From: Desulfopila sp. IMCC35006
Lineage (GTDB): Bacteria; Desulfobacterota; Desulfobulbia; Desulfobulbales; Desulfocapsaceae
DNA: 64,000 nucleotides
Assembly: GCF_005116645.1 (NCBI RefSeq)
Contig: NZ_SWCM01000007.1
Coordinates: 1 to 64,000 of the forward strand
Direction: 5' to 3'
Position numbers and translations under genes: made by a program. Of this stretch, positions 1 to 8,040 are shown in pieces (positions within the stretch are counted from its first letter, which is position 1; each line of letters opens with the position of its first letter). A model generated the notes under the pieces. The model was not told the DNA's origin. It searched no databases and was given only the letters and a program-made list of their open reading frames with translations.

Positions 1-18
1 AACCGAATTCTTTGCCAT
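1..18 (-). CDS. 5' end of a gene running off the left edge
   Basis: On the minus strand an ATG at 18-16 follows a strong ribosome binding site, GGAGGAG (24-30 on the plus strand as CTCCTCC), with 5-nt spacing. Only the first six codons (MAKNSV) lie in the window, so no function can be assigned. An ATG at 23-21 abuts the binding site and is a poorer start. Confidence 0.45.
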
Positions 19-76
19 GTCATCTCCTCCTTTTGTTTTAGGTAAGAGGAGTATGACACACCTGGGGTATCATATA

Positions 77-126
77 GTGACTACCCTGAACTTTTTTTTC
101 ACAAGCTGAGTTTCAGGGGTAATCAG
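77..126. repeat. mini copy / remnant of the MITE-like repeat
   Basis: The right part (103-126) matches the right terminus of the copy at 27439-27608 at about 21 of 24 positions, ending GGTAATCAG. The left part (77-93) resembles the left terminus (GTGACTACC). Only about 9 nt separate the two, so the whole hairpin interior is missing. No target duplication is visible at its borders. A reading frame stays open across it (see 178-444). Confidence 0.5.
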
Positions 127-177
127 ATTATTGAATATTGGATAGATTCTATTAACGAGGATATTGATCAAACAGAC

Positions 178-444
178 TTGCTCGCAGAATTCTTTGAAGA
201 TAATGAAGAAATGGAAATTTACCAAGTCTATCATGAGCATGCATTGAATAGGCTATCTGAGTATAATATAGAGTTTGATGACAATGAAATTGAACAAATA
301 TCTGATTGTTGTGATCCCAATCAAATAATCGAGTCAAACAGAGATAGGGCATCACATGATTTTTATTCTGAACAAAATAGTGGAGGTCGGGGGGCGTCCT
401 TAAGCGAAGATGCTGCAATCGATGATTTGTTTGACCGGAAATAA
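178..444 (+). pseudogene. unknown acidic protein fragment
   Basis: An open frame runs from 46 to 444 but its only usable start is a TTG at 178 without a ribosome binding site. The predicted 88 residues are acidic (many D, E, N) and match no family I recognise. The frame continues upstream through the repeat remnant at 77-126 as plausible protein-like sequence with no start codon. This could be the 3' remnant of a gene whose 5' part was lost, or a real gene starting at a non-standard codon. Base composition is AT-rich, like the patatin gene that follows. Confidence 0.3.
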
Positions 445-562
445 AGGAAGAAATTGAGAAATTGGGGACAGACCACAGTCTTATCTGTTACCAACAAAAT
501 AATTCACCGGATAAACCGGTGATCATCGTGTTCCTGGCGACTGCGCCGCGATTCCTTGCAGT

Positions 563-590
563 TATCAAAAGTCAAGGTATCTCCTATAAT
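563..590 (+). promoter_or_regulatory. candidate sigma70-type promoter for the patatin lipoprotein
   Basis: A perfect TATAAT (585-590) has a 4/6 -35 match TTATCA (563-568) 16 nt upstream. It lies about 60 nt before the GTG start at 650. Inference from sequence only. Confidence 0.4.
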
Positions 591-649
591 TTTGAACTTT
601 GCTCTTGTGAGAAATAAATATACAGTTAACTACTAATGGAGTTTGAAAA

Positions 650-2563
650 GTGATAAAAAAATCATATTTGATTCTATCAATTTTTTTTCTTTCATTATTT
701 TCAGGATGTAGTTTAACCCACCTAGCAGGTCTACGAGATGTAAGAGAAACCACACTTCACTCTCCAACGATTAATTCATCAGTATTTGTTAAAAATGCAA
801 TGAATCAGGAAGAGAAAAATGCATTTGATTGTATTCAAAGAACTGAACGAAATATAGTTGGAAGTGACGAGTGTGGGGAAAGAAAATGTGCTATCCAAAA
901 TTGCCTGGCAACAAAGTATTATAGAGAGATTGAATCTAAATACTATCCGAATTCTGGCAAGGAATCTTCAGAAGAAGATCATTGGCCTGAGGGGCTTCCT
1001 AAAATGGGGCTAGCAATGTCAGGAGGTGGCTTGAGGTCTGCTGCTTTTAATATGGGAGTACTTCAAGGGTTAAATGACGATAATGTAAAAACATTAAATG
1101 ACATTCAAGTAATGTCATCAGTGTCAGGCGGAAGTTATACGAATTTGTGGTTTATTGCCAATAGGCTCACTTCACCAAATAATGGTAAACCTCCAACAAA
1201 CTACGACATGTTAAGCGATGATGGTGAATATCAAAAAAATCTAGTGAAGAAGATACCAAAGTTTGGAGAGTTATCAAAAATACTGGAAAATGTCTCATTA
1301 GGACCTGGTATTAAGGTATTAACTTTTTTTGATTCTGTTCTCCTTAAAGGCTTTGGTCTAGATGGATTGTTACCATACGGTTCTTCTCGAAACTATGGGG
1401 TTACAATTGATGAAATTTTCATGAGGACATTCAATGAAAATGTTGTACAAGCAACACCAGATTTAAGCGAATTAGCGGTGATTGTAAAAGATAACCAACT
1501 GCCTTTTCCAATAATTAATTCAACCGTTTTTGAAGTTGATCATCCTGCCTTTAATCCCGAAACAAAAGAACTATTTAATGGTGTTTTCGAATTCACTCCA
1601 ATTAGAATAGGTTCTGAAGGGTTCGGTTTTACAGACCGCTCTAGAGCTATTAATTTGATCGATGTCGCGGCCGCATCAGGAGCAGCAACAGATAGTTTTT
1701 CTTACAATATATTCAAAGAAACTGGAATGTTATTAGGGGTGAGATACCCATTTTTCATTTCAGCGCCAAGAGTATTAGATACAGGCGAACAAGATCATAT
1801 TTACACAGTACAATCAACTTTATTACAGCTCCATGATATCCACATCACCGACGGAGGATTTTCAGACAATTTAGGTGCCTACTCGCTTGTAAAAAGACTT
1901 TGTAAAAATATTATAATCGTGGATGCAGGTCATGACCCATCTTTGACTTTTAATGATTATTTTAAACTAAAAGTCCTATTAGAAAAAGAAATGAATCTTA
2001 TACTCAATATTCCAGATATAGAGGATTTAACAAAACTACTATGGGTTGGTGTGGCAAGAGACATAAAAGGACGTGTGAAAGAGGTAGATCAAATCGATTT
2101 CTATAAAGCTCAGCCGTCAAAGTTCTTCCGCGCTAATATGGTAGAACAGAATGTATTTGAAGGTTCAATTGATAACATTCCATATTTAGAAAACGGTAAA
2201 ATTTTAAAACTTAGTATCAAAGTGATATACATAAAACTCTCATTAGATGAGAGTCTATGTTTGAACGGAACATATGGGAATAATGTAAAAGACTACTACA
2301 AAAAAAGAAAAGCAGAATTTCAAAAAAAATATCCTGAGCGGGGCTGTGTTAATGTCCATAACGTATTGTCTGAAGATTGCATTTTCCCGCAAGAGTCAAC
2401 GTATAGGCAAGATTTCAAAGATGATCAATTTAAAGCATATAAGATGCTGGGTAAACAAATTATACTTAAACATTTAATAAAGACTAGAAAAGAAGCATCA
2501 AAGTATGGGATTCATATAAATAAACAAATAGGGTCGGACGAAGTCAACGTTATGGATTTATAA
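650..2563 (+). CDS. patatin-like phospholipase, outer-membrane lipoprotein type
   Basis: 637-residue predicted lipid acyl hydrolase. The N-terminus is a lipoprotein signal with lipobox LFSGC, lipidated Cys20. Patatin landmarks follow in order: the glycine-rich oxyanion loop SGGGLRS (about 124-130), the nucleophile elbow SVSGGS (157-162, Ser159 the expected nucleophile), and the DGG of the catalytic dyad at Asp401. At 637 aa it is longer than a minimal patatin domain; the C-terminal ~180 residues are unassigned. The start is GTG at 650, preceded by GGAG at a good distance. The gene is AT-rich compared with the CODH genes and is bounded by repeats, which suggests acquisition. Substrate (membrane phospholipid or storage lipid) cannot be read from sequence. 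Confidence 0.8.
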   Translation: MIKKSYLILSIFFLSLFSGCSLTHLAGLRDVRETTLHSPTINSSVFVKNAMNQEEKNAFDCIQRTERNIVGSDECGERKCAIQNCLATKYYREIESKYYPNSGKESSEEDHWPEGLPKMGLAMSGGGLRSAAFNMGVLQGLNDDNVKTLNDIQVMSSVSGGSYTNLWFIANRLTSPNNGKPPTNYDMLSDDGEYQKNLVKKIPKFGELSKILENVSLGPGIKVLTFFDSVLLKGFGLDGLLPYGSSRNYGVTIDEIFMRTFNENVVQATPDLSELAVIVKDNQLPFPIINSTVFEVDHPAFNPETKELFNGVFEFTPIRIGSEGFGFTDRSRAINLIDVAAASGAATDSFSYNIFKETGMLLGVRYPFFISAPRVLDTGEQDHIYTVQSTLLQLHDIHITDGGFSDNLGAYSLVKRLCKNIIIVDAGHDPSLTFNDYFKLKVLLEKEMNLILNIPDIEDLTKLLWVGVARDIKGRVKEVDQIDFYKAQPSKFFRANMVEQNVFEGSIDNIPYLENGKILKLSIKVIYIKLSLDESLCLNGTYGNNVKDYYKKRKAEFQKKYPERGCVNVHNVLSEDCIFPQESTYRQDFKDDQFKAYKMLGKQIILKHLIKTRKEASKYGIHINKQIGSDEVNVMDL

Positions 2564-2596
2564 AATATATTTTTTACAAAAACGCTTCCTCAGTAC

Positions 2597-2634
2597 TTAT
2601 AAGCCACTTTTCGCAGTCAAAAACAGGCTTATAA
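2597..2634 (+). terminator. inverted repeat after the patatin gene
   Basis: TTATAAGCC (2597-2605) pairs perfectly with GGCTTATAA (2626-2634) around a 20-nt loop. No U-tract follows on the plus strand; read on the minus strand it is followed by a T-rich stretch. It may terminate the patatin transcript, but this is weak. Confidence 0.3.
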
Positions 2635-2746
2635 ACAAAAACACTTGGGATGATCCGGTGATTAGTATGTTCAGTGATCAGCCCCTGAAGTCGTAATCGC
2701 CATTGACCGACTTTAAATCTCGTTTCTAATAAATTCATATAATTAT

Positions 2747-2915
2747 TTGATTACGACCAATCTTCAGCTACATGGGGATATGAGGTGCCTTTGCACGTGT
2801 GTTCCGCAGCCTGGATGGCTGCGGTCAAGCCCCCAGGGATGGGTTTATCGCGTCCCGTGCAAAGGGCTCCTCATATTCCTCTGGACCTTCTAAGCTGAAC
2901 TTTAGTGGTAATCAC
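2747..2915. mobile_element. MITE-like repeat, copy A (169 bp, with perfect TSD)
   Basis: Non-coding element with terminal inverted repeats (left TTGATTACGACC, right TAGTGGTAATCAC) and a GC-rich, nearly palindromic interior. It is flanked by a perfect 10-bp direct repeat ATATAATTAT at 2737-2746 and 2916-2925. The asymmetric centre (CAGCCTGGATGGCTG) is inverted relative to the copies at 27439, 27880 and 48778. Confidence 0.85.
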
Positions 2916-2926
2916 ATATAATTATA

Positions 2927-3000
2927 TTCGATCTTAACGACAATCGAAGTCATGATAGCTATTTTCGATTTTGACAGCGATCGGGATTCAGATCTCTCCA
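2927..3000. repeat. two decayed copies of the GATCTGAAC hairpin repeat
   Basis: TTCGATCTTAACGACAATCG (from 2927) and TTCGATTTTGACAGCGATCG (from about 2965) are degenerate versions of the unit seen cleanly at 10418-10455 and 13458-13494. Function unknown. Confidence 0.4.
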
Positions 3001-3396
3001 ATAACTCTGAACTATGGCAACAAAAGATATTCAGTGCGCACTTTCTTCTATTTGGTTTCTGCTTCATCTGTTATTCTAGATTAGAATATGCTGACTTTGG
3101 GATTTCCAAAATTTGATAACACAATTTACAACTTTGGCGGCTTACCCTCAATTAATCAGCATTCTTAGTTTTATTCGTTTAAAGGACTTGGATAGGCGAC
3201 GCAGTATGACTTAAAAAAAGGACGACGATTTAATTATGAATTCCGGCACCTATTCTGATGACACTCTCTTTCTAAACAAGGGGCTTTGCTTGACTCATGT
3301 AATATGTGCAATTCGTAAATCAATATTTTATCAAGGCTAATGTATCCTTGATAATTATATTTTGTTGAGGTCTAGTTGCTGGCAAGGGGATAAGAT
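3001..3396. other. intergenic, no recognised feature
   Basis: AT-rich spacer after the repeats. I see no convincing gene, RNA or regulatory motif apart from the ribosome binding site just before 3397. Confidence 0.6.
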
Positions 3397-4689
3397 ATGT
3401 CTGATTCTTCTTCAAAGAAGTACGATAAGGAAGCGGAGGCCGCCGTACATAAGACAGCAAGATCACTCGCCTTGTTAAGCGATGAGCAGTTGTTACAGCT
3501 TTTCTCATTGCTACTCAAAAAAAGGAACAGTCGAGGTGCAGACAGATCTGCTGAGCCAGACTCCGCGGTCAATCATTTTGGAAATAGTGCCGAGACTTCT
3601 GGGCAGAAAGGCTGCGTCCCCCAACATCTTACAAAACAGGGACTTCTAGTACGCTTAAAGAAGCAAAGGGCAGCGCTAAAAAAAAGTGTTAGAGCTATAT
3701 TTTTGGACCGGGATTTTTGGAAGAGCGGTCTATCCAATACCATTCCGTGGGTGATAGCACTTATTGCGGCGCCGATGGTTGTGCCATTTACGTTTCAGCG
3801 AGAGCGTGCCGCCGCTGAGCCGGATCTCTCGATAGAATACGCCTTCCTTTCTGAACAAAGCAGGCCACTTCCGAAAGACATTGTTGAGCTAATGAACCGG
3901 ATGTTAAATCAGCAAAGATATCTTGAATTTGTAAGTGCCAGCATGGTGGAGGGGGAGCGAGATAACTTATTGGTTCACATTACTCCGGGTGCCCGCCTCA
4001 GTCCTGAAATAATAGGTCATATAGTGTCAGGCACATCTGCATTTCAAGACTACCTTGAGCAACTCTTACGTGAGTTGGAGAGACAAAAGGCACAACTTAA
4101 AACCCTTGACCTGAAAGAACTGAGCACCCTAGCATTTCATATCCTAGACGACCAGTTGCCGTCAGATGAAAATGCTTTAAGAGCAACTGTTGGAAGTGCC
4201 CTCAACGACAAGATCGCCGGTGTTAAATCCCTGGTTGCTGATGCTAACAGGATACAAGAAGCAATAAAGGTGAATACTTCGGACATTCTCGTACGGGTCA
4301 TGCTTCTCAATAAAGGAGCCAGAGATGGTTTGGTCCGAAACCGAGGAAAGTTAGTGTACCGTGACGACCGAGATCGAGACCGAAAGCGAGATCCTGTTCT
4401 TGTGTACGAAATGGAGCGTACTCCCCCCCCAAGTGCCGAGCTCAACACCATGTCAGTCCCTGTATTTCAAACAAACGAGCCTGAAGACTATTACGCAACG
4501 CGTTCTGTTGGGAAAATTGAGAAGGACTCTATGGCTGAATTCTGGTACCAATTAAGTTCGAAAACTAATCAGGTAAGCGATGTATTTCGCCTGTGTCAGC
4601 AGGGAGAGCAATTGGAGGTAATACTTAATGATCACAATAAAGCAGAGGTACCTGGTGGAAAACTCAATTGTAAGCAAGACGGTATTTGA
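3397..4689 (+). CDS. unknown single-pass membrane protein
   Basis: 430 residues, ATG preceded by AAGGGGA at a good spacing. The N-terminal ~105 residues are hydrophilic and basic; one hydrophobic segment (about residues 110-131) follows; the remaining ~300 residues are hydrophilic, with helix-rich stretches around 220-300 and a basic run of alternating D and R near residue 325. This suggests a cytoplasmic N-terminus, one membrane anchor and a large, probably periplasmic, C-terminal domain. I do not recognise the family. It overlaps the following gene by 62 nt if that gene starts at 4628, so the two are probably co-transcribed. Confidence 0.65.
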   Translation: MSDSSSKKYDKEAEAAVHKTARSLALLSDEQLLQLFSLLLKKRNSRGADRSAEPDSAVNHFGNSAETSGQKGCVPQHLTKQGLLVRLKKQRAALKKSVRAIFLDRDFWKSGLSNTIPWVIALIAAPMVVPFTFQRERAAAEPDLSIEYAFLSEQSRPLPKDIVELMNRMLNQQRYLEFVSASMVEGERDNLLVHITPGARLSPEIIGHIVSGTSAFQDYLEQLLRELERQKAQLKTLDLKELSTLAFHILDDQLPSDENALRATVGSALNDKIAGVKSLVADANRIQEAIKVNTSDILVRVMLLNKGARDGLVRNRGKLVYRDDRDRDRKRDPVLVYEMERTPPPSAELNTMSVPVFQTNEPEDYYATRSVGKIEKDSMAEFWYQLSSKTNQVSDVFRLCQQGEQLEVILNDHNKAEVPGGKLNCKQDGI

Positions 4690-5569
4690 GTTGCAAAGCT
4701 TATGGAGGGTTCAGCTGTCTATTACCGTGTGCATTGTTTTTGCGCTTTCAAGTGTTACCGCTGGGGCAGTGGAAAAGTCTCAAGATGAATTGTATTTACC
4801 GTGTCCTTCGTTTACGATAGGAAACATATGGAGCTATAGGACCAAAAGTCCCTATTTCTCGGAAACACTGAACGTAATGGTTTTGTCCAAGGACGAAGGC
4901 ATGATAGTGGTTGGAGAGAAGAAGACCACAAAGCCAGAGCGAATGCATCCTAAGATGCCTAGTCCACCAGTATCGTCAAGCTACGAGGAAAAACGATATG
5001 AAGTAAAAGGGCGGACAATCGTCAGGAACGAAGTTAAGAGCAATTCCGATAGGTACTTCTCTGATCCACCAGAGCCGTTCTGTGGAGTCCTTCCACCTAA
5101 AGCAAAATTTACTGCTAAATCTGTTGTGAATGGTCAAACGATTTTGACTCCCACAATACTAACGATTACAGCGCTCGGGGAGGAAAAAATTTCGGTGCCT
5201 GGGGGCACTTTTGAAACAACCATCGTTGAATTTCGCCAGCAAACAGCAATCGGTGCAGGCCAACAGGAAGGTTTGGCGGGATCCCATAATACGGTTGTCG
5301 TCGTCTACAGTGCAGAGAACGTCGGCATTGTAAAGACAATCTTGAAGGTAACTTCGACGATGCCAGTCTCGATGATGGGGTATGATCCGGAAGAGGAAAA
5401 AAGATTAAGAAAAGGCGTTGATAAGTTACAAAAAGGGGAAGACTTCAATGAAGTAATGGCGAAAATGCAATCCCTAACCCCGCAAGGTGCGCCTACACAG
5501 GAACTTAAGAACCAAACGTTTGGGTTTGAGGCAGTTACTGAGCTACAGAGTTATCAAGTGGCTCCATAA
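4628..5569 (+). CDS. unknown secreted protein
   Basis: Up to 313 residues. The ATG at 4628 has a GGAGG at 4614-4618 but gives an unusually long N-terminus; a TTG at 4691, just after the stop of the upstream gene, would give a standard signal peptide (hydrophobic core followed by TAGA-VEK). The mature part begins with a cysteine and a W-S-Y element and is predicted to be mostly beta. It has a central region with repeated threonine/valine strands and a charged, helical C-terminal tail. I cannot name the family. Pairing with the membrane protein upstream suggests a joint envelope role, which is inference only. Confidence 0.6.
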   Translation: MITIKQRYLVENSIVSKTVFELQSLWRVQLSITVCIVFALSSVTAGAVEKSQDELYLPCPSFTIGNIWSYRTKSPYFSETLNVMVLSKDEGMIVVGEKKTTKPERMHPKMPSPPVSSSYEEKRYEVKGRTIVRNEVKSNSDRYFSDPPEPFCGVLPPKAKFTAKSVVNGQTILTPTILTITALGEEKISVPGGTFETTIVEFRQQTAIGAGQQEGLAGSHNTVVVVYSAENVGIVKTILKVTSTMPVSMMGYDPEEEKRLRKGVDKLQKGEDFNEVMAKMQSLTPQGAPTQELKNQTFGFEAVTELQSYQVAP

Positions 5570-5849
5570 AAAGTGTTTAAACCAATTCTTTACCTTTGTT
5601 CTTTTGTGAAAGGCAAAATCGAGTTACATCTCAATGCAGGCTTAATCCCAAAAGTCAACATAGCTATATTAAATATTGCCAGCGATCAGTAGGCCATATT
5701 TCTCTTATAGATCAGGAAAGACTGAGTGAGAAGTTCTCCCCTTTGGCTAGCAGCAGTTTGGGGCAGAGGCTAGATCTGTTTTCAATGTAATTTCTTTCGC
5801 CGTACTGTTACCTCCTGACTGACCGTCCCAGTCATTTCGACCTTGCGCT

Positions 5850-6035
5850 GTGTCGTTCCTCTTGATATTATTCGTTTCGTTGATATTACTCATCTTTTTG
5901 GCCGGCAGTGCCGGCACCATCGGCACCGCAATACTGCTCCAGCCAAAGGGAAACAACTTTGCCCCTTTCCCTGGAGTCTTTATCCACTCTGTTGTCTGCA
6001 GCCCGCTCAGGGTGTACACTGGAGTTGCGATATGA
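5850..6035 (+). CDS. possible small hydrophobic protein coupled to the CODH-cluster oxidoreductase
   Basis: A 61-codon frame from a GTG at 5850. The first ~30 residues form one strong membrane helix rich in L, I and F. Its TGA overlaps the ATG of the oxidoreductase (ATGA at 6032-6035), an arrangement typical of translational coupling. No ribosome binding site precedes the GTG, and the C-terminal half is unremarkable, so this may be chance. The 280 nt before it (5570-5849) hold nothing I recognise. Confidence 0.3.
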   Translation: MSFLLILFVSLILLIFLAGSAGTIGTAILLQPKGNNFAPFPGVFIHSVVCSPLRVYTGVAI

Positions 6036-7258
6036 AACATGTCATCATCGGCAACGGCATAGCCGGAGTTTCAGCGGCCGAGGCCATCCGTGAGCTGGAT
6101 GCGAAAGCCGCCATCACCATGATCGGCGATGAGACCTTTCCACCATACAGCCGCCCCATGATCAGTTCTGTCCTGGAAGGCTCCCAACCACACAGTAAAC
6201 TACCGATCCGTCCAAAGGGATTTTACAACGACCTCAGCATCGAACCGTGCCTTGGCCAAAGAGCCACAGCAATCGATATACTGGGTCACCGGGTAGTGCT
6301 GGCCGATGGCAGCACCGTCGGCTATGACCGACTGTTGATTGCCGCCGGTGCCGATCCCAGGCCTGTCAACGCAACCGGCCTGGAGCTGCAAAATATCTTT
6401 TACATGCGAACCGAGGCCCATTCCGCAGCCCAGGTGGCAGCCCTGCCGGGTGCCACAAAAGCGGTGGTGCTGGGCGGTGGACTGGTCGGCTTCAAAGCGG
6501 CCTACGGTCTGCTCAGACGCGGCCTGCAGGTCACCATGCTGATAACCTCTGGCTATCCCTTGTCCATGCAGGTTGATCCGGTTGCCGGCCAGATGATCAT
6601 GGACGAAATGAGTCGCTATGGGCTGACCGTGGAAGTCGGAGTCAGTGTCACCGGCTTTACCGGCTCGGGCAAGGTTGCTGCAGTAGAGACGGATGACGGT
6701 CGCAGCCTGCCCTGTGACCTGGTCATAATCGGTAAAGGTGTCCTGCCGTGCCGGGACTTTATCCCCCGTGGTCAGATAGCGGTGGATCTGGGGGTCGTGG
6801 TGAACGAATTTATGCAGACCAGTGCTGCGAATATATACGCGGCAGGCGATGTGGCCGAGCTTATCGATCTGGCCAGAGGCAGACGCTGGGTCAATGCCCT
6901 GTGGCCGGAAGCCGCCAGCCAGGGCCGGGTAGCCGGATACAACATGGCCGGGCGCCAGGTTGCCTACCCCGGCAGCCTCAGTCGTAATGTCATGCGGGTC
7001 TTTGAACTGGATGTCCTCACCCTGGGGGACGCCAACCCAGGGGACACAAGCGGATACGAAATCGTCCAGTCCGGCGGCCCGACCAGCAACATATATCGTC
7101 GCCTGGTTATCAAAGAGAACCGCCTCATCGGTGCAGTATTCATCAACGAAATTGAGCAGGGAGGTATCCTTCGAGCCCTTATAGAAAACCAAGTTCCCCT
7201 GCGCTTACCTGCGACGAAAATGGTGCGGCGTGGGTTTAACTTCGGCCAGTTGGTGTAG
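6032..7258 (+). CDS. FAD/NAD(P)-dependent oxidoreductase of the CODH cluster (FNOR type)
   Basis: 408 residues from the ATG at 6032, preceded by GGAG; a longer open frame upstream has no binding site. It begins with an FAD-binding Rossmann motif GNGIAG, has a second dinucleotide motif GGGLVG near residue 150 for NAD(P)H, and the C-terminal FAD signature IYAAGD. This is the pyridine-nucleotide-disulfide oxidoreductase fold. In other bacteria this kind of enzyme sits beside CooF and CooS and is thought to pass electrons from CO oxidation to NAD(P)+, or the reverse. Here the order is FNOR, CooF-like, CooS on one strand, with 145 nt before the ferredoxin gene. Electron acceptor and physiological direction are inferred. 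Confidence 0.85.
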   Translation: MKHVIIGNGIAGVSAAEAIRELDAKAAITMIGDETFPPYSRPMISSVLEGSQPHSKLPIRPKGFYNDLSIEPCLGQRATAIDILGHRVVLADGSTVGYDRLLIAAGADPRPVNATGLELQNIFYMRTEAHSAAQVAALPGATKAVVLGGGLVGFKAAYGLLRRGLQVTMLITSGYPLSMQVDPVAGQMIMDEMSRYGLTVEVGVSVTGFTGSGKVAAVETDDGRSLPCDLVIIGKGVLPCRDFIPRGQIAVDLGVVVNEFMQTSAANIYAAGDVAELIDLARGRRWVNALWPEAASQGRVAGYNMAGRQVAYPGSLSRNVMRVFELDVLTLGDANPGDTSGYEIVQSGGPTSNIYRRLVIKENRLIGAVFINEIEQGGILRALIENQVPLRLPATKMVRRGFNFGQLV

Positions 7259-7403
7259 ACCCTTATGCGAAGAGTCCATCGGAATTGCGCGTAAGGTTGC
7301 TTGCGTATAGTCGTTTATGTGCACAACCCAAAGCCTGGGTACATAGAGACGTATCAGGGTCACCGTTATGTCCAGACATCATTTTCAGAGAAAAGGAGGA
7401 GCC

Positions 7404-8006
7404 ATGAACCAAGTCGTCGTTCATCCCGAACGGTGCGTCGGCTGCATGCAATGCATGCTGGCCTGTGCCACAGCCCATTCGCAGAGCGGCACCTTGTTTG
7501 GTGCCACCCTCGAACAACCGCTGCCCAAATCTCGTATTCACGTTGGGGCCGGTCGCTTCAACGAAGGGTTCCCAAACCGCTGTCGCCATTGTGATCCGGC
7601 CCCCTGCCAGGCCGCCTGTCTGGCCGGTGCCATCAATCGTGTCGCCAATACCGGTACAGTGATGATCAATCCTGACCGCTGTATCAACTGTGCGTCCTGC
7701 GCCATGGCCTGCCCATATGGTGTTATCCGCTTCCATGAAGACCCGCTGGGGCCGCCCAACCGGCAAATCGCCGTAAAATGCGATAACTGCAGCAGCCGAG
7801 TAGTCAGAGGTCTTATCCCAGCCTGCGTCGAGGTGTGCAAGACCGGTACTCTGACCTGGGAAACAGTTGACGATGCAATGCGCCGGAAAAACCGTGAAGT
7901 TTCCCGCGCCATGTCGTCAGGTGGACCGGGACAACCTGCCGTACCCGACGGAGTAGCGCTCCTCAAGACCATCAAGCAAGCCGAGCTGGAAATCGGCGAG
8001 CGCTGA
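7404..8006 (+). CDS. cooF: CooF-like four-cluster ferredoxin
   Basis: 200 residues, ATG at 7404 after AAAGGAGG. Sixteen cysteines are arranged for four [4Fe-4S] clusters: CVGCMQC...C near the N-terminus, CRHC...C...C, CINCASC...C, and CDNC...C...C. This is the HycB/CooF electron-transfer subunit architecture. It should relay electrons between the CODH (gene 34 nt downstream) and the FAD oxidoreductase upstream. The C-terminal ~45 residues extend past the last cluster and are hydrophilic. The gene name is by family and context; the protein is not necessarily equivalent to CooF of a CO-oxidising hydrogenase system, and no hydrogenase gene is present here. Confidence 0.88.
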   Translation: MNQVVVHPERCVGCMQCMLACATAHSQSGTLFGATLEQPLPKSRIHVGAGRFNEGFPNRCRHCDPAPCQAACLAGAINRVANTGTVMINPDRCINCASCAMACPYGVIRFHEDPLGPPNRQIAVKCDNCSSRVVRGLIPACVEVCKTGTLTWETVDDAMRRKNREVSRAMSSGGPGQPAVPDGVALLKTIKQAELEIGER

Positions 8007-8040
8007 ACCGATACCATTTCAATGACAAGGAGATAAAGCT

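Noticed and set aside
5843-6031. 63-codon N-terminal extension of the FAD oxidoreductase
   Set aside because: No FAD motif and no binding site; the Rossmann motif begins right after the ATG at 6032.
6200-7192. 330-codon frame on the minus strand
   Set aside because: Antisense shadow of the FAD oxidoreductase, whose Rossmann motifs show the real coding strand.
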